From CALAED01 sp937891035 (GTDB taxonomy: Bacteria; Actinomycetota; Actinomycetes; Streptosporangiales; Streptosporangiaceae), in contig DASQSZ010000339.1 in assembly GCA_035642125.1 (NCBI GenBank), positions 1 through 11,046 of the forward strand: a stretch of 11,046 bases of DNA. Direction: 5' to 3'. The notes under the pieces are model-generated. The model saw nothing but the letters and a program-made list of their open reading frames with translations, did not search any database and was not told where the DNA came from. The translations under genes were made by a program, and so were the position numbers. Each line of letters begins with the position of its first letter. Within the stretch, counting starts at the first letter, position 1. Of the stretch, positions 6,216-11,046 are shown piece after piece.

Positions 6216-7406
6216 TTACCCGTTGCTCCATGCACGGACTCGCGCATTGCCGTCGTTGACGCAACCGCTGTTCGCGTAGGTGGGGCTGAGCGGGCTGGTC
6301 CAGACGACGTCAATGCGACCGCGATAGCCGGAATTCAGCCTATTGTTATAAAACACATTGCCGCGCGACGCGCACTCTACCCGACTGCCGTTCTTCTTGG
6401 CATGGTCGCCGGCGGAGAACCAATCGGAAAAGTAGGCGCCGGCGCCCGTCCTCGTGAAGGTATTGTCGAATACTTTGTTCTCGTTACTTTCATCGCGGGT
6501 TCTGATCGGATCGCCGCTGATTTGGTAGAAGCGGTTTTCTCTGATCAGATTGTTGTTGCTGTGATGCGACAGGTAGACGCCGTGGATGAGATTTTCTTGG
6601 TTCGAGCCGCCGAGATTCTCCAGGTACTCGAAAGAGTTGTTCTGTATGATGTTGTTGCTCGAATTTATCAAGTCGATCGCGCCGTAGCCGACCCCGCTTC
6701 GAATGTGTTTTGACCCGAGACGGCGAAAGGCCATGCCGTAGATCGTGTTGCCGTTGGACGCCCCTGAGGGCGGCGCCGTTGTCTGCTGGGTCCCGGATGT
6801 GGGGCCGCCGTCAAAAGCGATGGCGCCCGCGGAGTAGCCCTCCACCTGAAGAGCGTAGAATCTGAGTCGAGCGGTTGCCGGTTGCTGTATGGCTCGGAGC
6901 CAGAAGCCATTCCTTCCATCCCCGCGGAAAATTGGGCGAGTGCTGATTCCCGCGCCCCCGTCGCCGAACCGGTAGTCGATGGGAAGAAACGTGATCGTGT
7001 GCCCGGGGACGTAGGTCTTCCACTGCACCGGCGCCGCGACGTAGATGCCGTGCTGGACGCGCACCTCTACGTCGGTGTTGGGCCGGGCAGTGGCGATTAT
7101 GCGTTGCGCCGCCATCAGGGTTCGTACGGCGCGGTCCGGAGCGGTGCCGTCGTTTCCGTCGGAGCCCCGTGGATCCACGTAGACGTGGAGGATGCCGTCT
7201 CGCTCCTGAGCGAACCGGCCGCCGGCGGACGCGAGGTGGCCGCCGATGACGTCGACCGGCTTCTTGTCCGACGCACCGCCATTCGGCAGGGCCGCCACGA
7301 CGAGTAGCCACACGGTCGCCACAACCACACCGACCATGGCCGGACGCGGCATCCGTGCCAGCGAAGCCTTGGCGGCACCGGCGGCCCTGATGGCCTCTTT
7401 GGGCAT
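6216..7406 (-). CDS. Secreted or membrane-anchored right-handed parallel beta-helix protein
   Basis: A 396-residue protein. The ATG at 7406 is 7 nt from AGGAGAAG (7421-7414). A GTG at 7424 would overlap that site and is less likely. A basic N-terminus is followed by one hydrophobic segment (24-41), either a signal peptide or a membrane anchor. VYVDPRGSDGNDGTAPDRAV (75-94) is the entry motif common in beta-helix enzymes, followed by FRTL-like and IIATA segments. From about 215 to 355 there are Asn-rich coils typical of PbH1 repeats: NNIIQNNSFEYL, GVYLSHHSNNNLIRENRFY and ENKVFDNTF. This fold is shared by polysaccharide lyases, hydrolases and epimerases, but also by non-catalytic proteins, and I cannot identify a catalytic set. 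Two cysteines (C345, C382) could form a disulfide outside the cell. It is divergent from glycan genes, so a polysaccharide substrate is a reasonable inference. GC content is low for the window (29 of 60 bases at 6541-6600). Confidence 0.85.
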   Translation of the reverse strand: MPKEAIRAAGAAKASLARMPRPAMVGVVVATVWLLVVAALPNGGASDKKPVDVIGGHLASAGGRFAQERDGILHVYVDPRGSDGNDGTAPDRAVRTLMAAQRIIATARPNTDVEVRVQHGIYVAAPVQWKTYVPGHTITFLPIDYRFGDGGAGISTRPIFRGDGRNGFWLRAIQQPATARLRFYALQVEGYSAGAIAFDGGPTSGTQQTTAPPSGASNGNTIYGMAFRRLGSKHIRSGVGYGAIDLINSSNNIIQNNSFEYLENLGGSNQENLIHGVYLSHHSNNNLIRENRFYQISGDPIRTRDESNENKVFDNTFTRTGAGAYFSDWFSAGDHAKKNGSRVECASRGNVFYNNRLNSGYRGRIDVVWTSPLSPTYANSGCVNDGNARVRAWSNG

Positions 7407-7413
7407 CAGCCCA

Positions 7414-7421
7414 CTTCTCCT
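7414..7421 (-). promoter_or_regulatory. Ribosome binding site that sets the beta-helix start
   Basis: On the minus strand AGGAGAAG (7421-7414) is 7 nt upstream of the ATG at 7406. It decides the start in favour of MPKEAIRAAG over the GTG at 7424. Confidence 0.8.
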
Positions 7422-7586
7422 CACCTCACGTCACCGCGGGGAGGAAACCGTCAGGCGAGGAAGGCACCGGCCTCAGATCGTGTGCGGGCCAAAGAGCCGG
7501 TTGCGGACACAGCACGACATAAACGATAAGGCACTGTCATCTGGGAGGTTAGGATACGCGGACACTAGTCTTCCCCTTCCCGCGAC

Positions 7587-7592
7587 GGAGGA
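7587..7592 (+). promoter_or_regulatory. Ribosome binding site that sets the methyltransferase start
   Basis: GGAGGA (7587-7592) ends 8 nt before GTG at 7601 and 14 nt before the in-frame ATG at 7607. The spacing favours the GTG. Confidence 0.75.
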
Positions 7593-7600
7593 CCGCTCAG

Positions 7601-8761
7601 GTGCGTATGCCCACAGTGCGATCGCTGATGGTGTCCGCCGTGGCAGGTTCCGTGGCGGTCGGGATAGGAGTGCTGCTGCTCGGGGTCGTTGACGTACTCG
7701 CCATCGCGGATGCGATCCAGATCTCGGTTGGGGTCGCATGCCTCGGCGTTCTGGCGGCGATTCTGGTCGGCCAGCGCCGGGTCGACGGCAAGGTGCAACG
7801 ACTGACACGGAGCCACCGCAAGCATGCGGACAGTACGACGATGCACGAAGTCGAGGCCGAACTCCGGGCCCGTATGCGCGACCTCGCGCATCAGATGGAT
7901 GAGATAGCCGCCGCGCTGGGCGAAGACAGGGTCATGTTCGCGGCGCACAGCGGGGACATCTCCAGTGGGCTGTCGGGCGTCGAGGATCGTGTCGCCTCGA
8001 AGGTGGCGGACCTGTCCACGCGCGTTTCAGAATTGTCGGAAGGGACGTCGGAACTGTCCCGAGGTCTATCGGAGCTGCGGCCGCGCCTCGACAAACTCGC
8101 GGTCGAGATGAAGGCGCTGGAACGGTCCGGCGAGGTCGGCTTCAAACAACTGGAGGCGTACGTCGATCTCCGCGGTCTCATCCAGCCCCGGGCGCCGATG
8201 CCGGCGCTGCGTGGCTGGGCCGCCTCGCCAGACGTCATGCGGCTGCTCGCCGAGACCCTATGGCTCGAGCACCCCAAGCTCATCGTCGAGTGCGGCAGCG
8301 GATCGTCCAGTGTCTGGCTCGGCTACTTCGCCCAGCACAATGGATCGGCAAGGGTTGTCGCCCTGGAGCATGACGAGCGTTATCTCGAGATATCGCGTGA
8401 CCTTGTTCGAGCGCATGGCCTGGCTGATGTCGTCGAGATCCGGCACGCACCGTTGATTCCCTGGGAAGGTGAGGGCGCGACCTATCTTTGGTACGACACG
8501 GGAGCTATCGAAGACCTGACGGATATCGGTTTGCTCTTTGTCGACGGCCCGCCTAGGCAAGCCGGTCCGCATGCGCGCTTTCCCGCGATGCCATTGTTGC
8601 TTCCGCGCTGCGCGCACGACGTCGTCATCGTGCTCGATGACTCGCTGCGAGACGAGGAGAGCGCGATCAGCGATCAGTGGCTGGCCGCATACCCCGACCT
8701 CCAGCGCAGCGTCCGACAGTTCGATAAGGGCGCACACGTGTTCACCCGGCGGGCTACGTGA
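7601..8761 (+). CDS. Membrane-anchored coiled-coil class I SAM methyltransferase
   Basis: A 386-residue protein in three parts. Two hydrophobic segments (about 9-31 and 36-57) form a membrane hairpin. Residues 80-185 are charged and heptad-like (SELSEGTSELSRGLSELRPR near 143-162), indicating a coiled coil. Residues 200-386 are a class I SAM-dependent methyltransferase: motif I VECGSGSSSVWL (229-240), acidic loop ALEHDERYLE (254-263) and strand-4 motif LLFVDGPP (311-318). The domain resembles the Methyltransf_24 type often found in glycan clusters. Predicted role: methylating a sugar or lipid-linked glycan at the inner face of the membrane, with the coiled coil providing oligomerisation or docking; the substrate is not visible. 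Start is GTG 7601 behind GGAGGA. Its stop overlaps the next gene by 4 bp (GTGA), implying translational coupling with the glycosyltransferase. Confidence 0.85.
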   Translation: MRMPTVRSLMVSAVAGSVAVGIGVLLLGVVDVLAIADAIQISVGVACLGVLAAILVGQRRVDGKVQRLTRSHRKHADSTTMHEVEAELRARMRDLAHQMDEIAAALGEDRVMFAAHSGDISSGLSGVEDRVASKVADLSTRVSELSEGTSELSRGLSELRPRLDKLAVEMKALERSGEVGFKQLEAYVDLRGLIQPRAPMPALRGWAASPDVMRLLAETLWLEHPKLIVECGSGSSSVWLGYFAQHNGSARVVALEHDERYLEISRDLVRAHGLADVVEIRHAPLIPWEGEGATYLWYDTGAIEDLTDIGLLFVDGPPRQAGPHARFPAMPLLLPRCAHDVVIVLDDSLRDEESAISDQWLAAYPDLQRSVRQFDKGAHVFTRRAT

Positions 8762-10749
8762 CCACGGAAGCCGTCCGAAACGCCCTGCCCCCCGGCCCGA
8801 AACTTGTCGCGGTCATCGGGTTTTTGCCGGACGACGAGGTGAGCGATCTCGAGGGTGCCGGCATCGAGGTAATCGACCTAGATCAACTCGACATGGGCGC
8901 GATCCTCGATGACCCGCCTTCCGGCGTCGTCGCCGTCATGGCTCGAACCGCCACCGATCTACGGCGGGCGGCCTCGTTGGCAGGGATGTTGCCACATGCC
9001 AAGCACCTCGTGATCAGCGTCGCCCAGTCGCCGGCCCGCCGACCGCTCGTGCTCCCCGCGATTCCGCCAAGCTGGCACACGTTGCGTTCGTTCGAGGCGC
9101 GGCGAGGAGCGAACGGGGGCTGGCTCCTCGTGGCGCGCTTCGCTCGCTCGATCCCGGCGGGTGAGTTCCTCGCCGCCACCGTACGCGGCCTGGAGGGCAC
9201 TCGAATCCAGCCGGTGCCGACTCCACGGACGGCTCTCGCGGGCGTCGGAGCCGCGCACTGGCGACCAGGGGATCCCGGGGTCACCCCGACAACCCAAGCA
9301 GGCCCGCTCACCGAGCCAGATCAGTTCCTGCCGGCGGACCTCGTGCTCCGCACGACAAAGGCAGAGCCGGCGGCGTGGTCCGGCGAAAGAGTGACGGTCG
9401 TAGACCGGCCGGAGCAAGACCGAACCCATTGGGCCAGATTCGGTGCTGTTGGTGGGATGGAACAGGTCCGGTCGATCCTGCCCTCGTTGTCCGATCCGGA
9501 CTTCGTGCCGCCCGTGGATGAGCGTACGGTGAATCCGGCTGGTTTCATCGGGATCCCCGAGCTGGGTATCGGAACGCTGTGCCGGACCGGGGATTGCTGG
9601 TCGGTCGAGATAGACCGGCGGAACATGGCGCGATTCCACCCATCGGGCGCGGCGACCGATGCCGATATAGCGGCGCTTCGGCAGTTGCGCGCCGTAGACA
9701 TTCAAGGTATCCGGCACACCGGTCCGCTTTCCGCCGTACGGCTGATCGCGGGCCTCGCGGCGGCCGGCGTCCCTTTGTTCGCTACGCACGTGCCCACCTG
9801 GGCGGGGGCGGCGCTCGGCCGAGAGATTATCGATCTGGTGACCAACGTCCGCCAGGAGGAATTGGCCGACGACCTCAGCCGCGAGGAGTACAGCGTTAAA
9901 CTCCGGCGCGCCGCACTGCGGGCTCACTCGTCGCACGAGCGGTGGCGCGATATCGCCCGCACCGCCGGATTCGTGCCCTCCTCTCGGCCGAAGATCTCTG
10001 TCGTCTTGTGTACCCGCCGCACCGGTTTTCTCGAATTCGCGGTTAGCCAGATAGCCCGCCAGCGCGATGTTGAACTTGAACTGGTCCTGACTCTGCATGG
10101 AGTCGCCGCGGAACAACCAGCGGTCAAGTCCGCGTTGGCCGCCTTCGATAAGCCGGTGACCGTCGTGGAGGTACCGGGCGACGTCCCGTTTGGCTTGGCG
10201 CTCAACCGTGGCATCGCGCATGCATCGGGCCAGTATGTCGCCAAGTGGGACGACGACGACTGGTACGGCCCTGAATTCCTGTCCGACATGCTGCTCGCTC
10301 ATACCTACTCGGGAGCGGATCTGGTGGGCTGCCTCAGCCAGCTGGTCTATCTCGAGCAGATTGACCTCACGGTATTGCGCCGCGGCGGCGAGTCGGAACG
10401 GGAGAGCCGCTATATTTCGGGCGGTACGCTTGTCATGCACCGTCACGTATTTGATGCGGTAGGTGGCTTCCGGCCGTTGCGGCGCCATGTGGACTCGGGC
10501 CTGCTTCGGGCGATCGAGGCGGCGGGGGGACGGATATACCGCACGCACGGCCTTGGTTACATGCTTCACCGCAGGGCGACGGATCATACCTGGGTACAAC
10601 CGGTGACCAAGTTCCTGCGTGCGTCAACGCGTCAGTGGAAGGGATTTCGGCCGAGCGGCCTTGTCGAGGCAGACGACATCAAGGATCTGGCGAGTTTTCG
10701 CGCGGATGGGGGCACCTTCCGCGCAGATGGAGTCACGAAGAATGCCTGA
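8758..10749 (+). CDS. Two-part glycosyltransferase: unassigned N-terminal region plus GT2 domain
   Basis: A 663-residue protein. Residues 412 to about 610 form a GT-A family 2 domain: KISVVLCTRR at the nucleotide-sugar strand (412-421), FGLALNRGIAHASGQYVAKW (478-497), then the metal-binding DDDDWYGPEF (498-507). The acceptor-side sequence GGFRPLRRHVDSGLLRAIEAAG is near 569-590. Residues 1 to about 400 are not a family I recognise. They begin with alternating strands and helices (KLVAVIGFLPDDEVSDLEGAG) and include a segment around 310-350 (LRAVDIQGIRH, then GLAAAGVPLFATH) that could be a second nucleotide-binding or acceptor module. No membrane segment is evident, so it is probably cytoplasmic or peripheral. 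The GTG start overlaps the methyltransferase stop by 4 bp and has no good ribosome binding site, so it is probably translated by reinitiation. The next gene starts 8 bp before its stop. The transferred sugar cannot be told from sequence. Confidence 0.88.
   Translation: MTTEAVRNALPPGPKLVAVIGFLPDDEVSDLEGAGIEVIDLDQLDMGAILDDPPSGVVAVMARTATDLRRAASLAGMLPHAKHLVISVAQSPARRPLVLPAIPPSWHTLRSFEARRGANGGWLLVARFARSIPAGEFLAATVRGLEGTRIQPVPTPRTALAGVGAAHWRPGDPGVTPTTQAGPLTEPDQFLPADLVLRTTKAEPAAWSGERVTVVDRPEQDRTHWARFGAVGGMEQVRSILPSLSDPDFVPPVDERTVNPAGFIGIPELGIGTLCRTGDCWSVEIDRRNMARFHPSGAATDADIAALRQLRAVDIQGIRHTGPLSAVRLIAGLAAAGVPLFATHVPTWAGAALGREIIDLVTNVRQEELADDLSREEYSVKLRRAALRAHSSHERWRDIARTAGFVPSSRPKISVVLCTRRTGFLEFAVSQIARQRDVELELVLTLHGVAAEQPAVKSALAAFDKPVTVVEVPGDVPFGLALNRGIAHASGQYVAKWDDDDWYGPEFLSDMLLAHTYSGADLVGCLSQLVYLEQIDLTVLRRGGESERESRYISGGTLVMHRHVFDAVGGFRPLRRHVDSGLLRAIEAAGGRIYRTHGLGYMLHRRATDHTWVQPVTKFLRASTRQWKGFRPSGLVEADDIKDLASFRADGGTFRADGVTKNA
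10696..10737 (+). repeat. Imperfect 21-bp tandem duplication in the glycosyltransferase tail
   Basis: Codons 647-653 and 654-660 encode FRADGGT and FRADGVT back to back. The two 21-bp units (10696-10716 and 10717-10737) match at 16 of 21 positions. The duplication sits at the extreme C-terminus, outside the catalytic domain, so it probably adds only a short tail. Confidence 0.75.
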
Positions 10750-11046
10750 GCCGCCAGCCATCCAAAAGCTCCAACCGCGGATCAGGCACAACGATTATAC
10801 GGATCTCGCGGTTCCACGACTCGGGGCTTGGACCCCGCGCCTCGCGGTGTCGGTGGTGATTCCGGCCTTGGGCGGACAGGAGAAGCTCGATCTTGTCTTG
10901 GCCGGGCTTGCCGCACAGACGTACCCCGCACACCTGCTGGAGGTGGTGGTCGTCGACGACGGCAGCTCCCCGCCGCTCACGGCTCCCGAGCTCGCGCCCG
11001 AACGCACCCGCATCATTCGGGCGGCACCCAATGGGTGGGGGTCCGC
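10742..11046 (+). CDS. Family 2 glycosyltransferase (3' end beyond window)
   Basis: The first 101 residues of a further protein, open at the window edge. The ATG at 10742 overlaps the previous stop by 8 bp and has GGAG (10729-10732) 9 nt upstream. After about 34 residues of leader, LAVSVVIPALGGQEKLD (34-50) and LEVVVVDDGSS (66-76) give the first strands and the first Asp pair of a GT-A nucleotide-sugar binding domain. AAQTYPAHLLEV is also typical of the family. The DXD motif and acceptor half lie outside the window, so sugar specificity cannot be judged. It is translationally coupled to the preceding glycosyltransferase, suggesting two successive sugar additions to the same acceptor. Confidence 0.88.
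   Translation, partial: MPEPPAIQKLQPRIRHNDYTDLAVPRLGAWTPRLAVSVVIPALGGQEKLDLVLAGLAAQTYPAHLLEVVVVDDGSSPPLTAPELAPERTRIIRAAPNGWGS

Larger units (their letters stand above)
7407..7600. other. Divergent promoter region, beta-helix gene and glycan operon
   Basis: A 194-bp spacer that should carry promoters for both directions. On the plus strand TAGGAT (7550-7555) is a plausible -10 about 45 nt before the methyltransferase start, but no matching -35 is visible. The 8-mer GCGGACAC occurs twice in direct orientation, at 7503-7510 and 7558-7565, on either side of that -10. I could not find a convincing promoter for the minus-strand gene. Confidence 0.5.

Noticed and set aside
8959..10599. Minus-strand open frame of 546 codons opposite the glycosyltransferase
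   Set aside because: It is a shadow of the GT2 gene; no motifs, no ribosome binding site, and it ignores the operon structure.
1..11046. tRNA, rRNA, insertion sequence, or phage genes
   Set aside because: I saw no tRNA-like cloverleaf, rRNA segment, transposase or phage protein on either strand.

Overview
The window is very GC-rich (I count 52 G/C in 4201-4260), is densely coding, and uses GTG starts and overlapping start/stop codons. This points to a high-GC actinomycete. The protein set (MoxR/VWA pair, FIST protein, ROK protein) would fit a Streptosporangiales-type organism, but the order is an inference.

Left block (1-5869), two divergent two-gene operons. On the minus strand a MoxR-type AAA+ ATPase (3427-2057) is followed after 85 bp by a VWA-domain protein (1971 to beyond position 1). 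This is the usual chaperone-like ATPase plus metal-binding partner arrangement. An 8-bp tandem repeat carrying nested mini-ORFs lies between the two genes. On the plus strand, behind a strong Shine-Dalgarno sequence, a FIST-domain sensor protein (3757-4935) overlaps a ROK-family sugar kinase-like protein (4925-5869) by 11 bp. The 329 bp between MoxR and FIST must hold both promoters.

Middle (5870-7600). A 346-bp non-coding stretch separates the convergent ROK and beta-helix genes. It holds several weak hairpins and a decayed partial copy of the C-terminal coding region of the neighbouring beta-helix gene. The beta-helix gene itself (7406-6216, minus) encodes a membrane-anchored or secreted right-handed parallel beta-helix protein. 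Its base composition is clearly lower in GC than the left block. A 194-bp divergent spacer follows.

Right block (7601-end), a tightly coupled plus-strand operon that looks like part of a surface-glycan locus. It has a class I methyltransferase anchored by two N-terminal membrane helices and a coiled coil, then a 663-residue protein with an unassigned ~400-residue N-terminal region fused to a GT-A family 2 glycosyltransferase, then the start of another family 2 glycosyltransferase that runs off the window. Neighbouring genes overlap by 4 and 8 bp, so the products are probably made in fixed proportion and act together. The divergent beta-helix protein could act on the same polysaccharide.

The most unusual points are the beta-helix gene remnant, the unassigned N-terminal module on the glycosyltransferase together with its membrane-anchored methyltransferase partner, and the 8-bp repeat leader between the ATPase and VWA genes.
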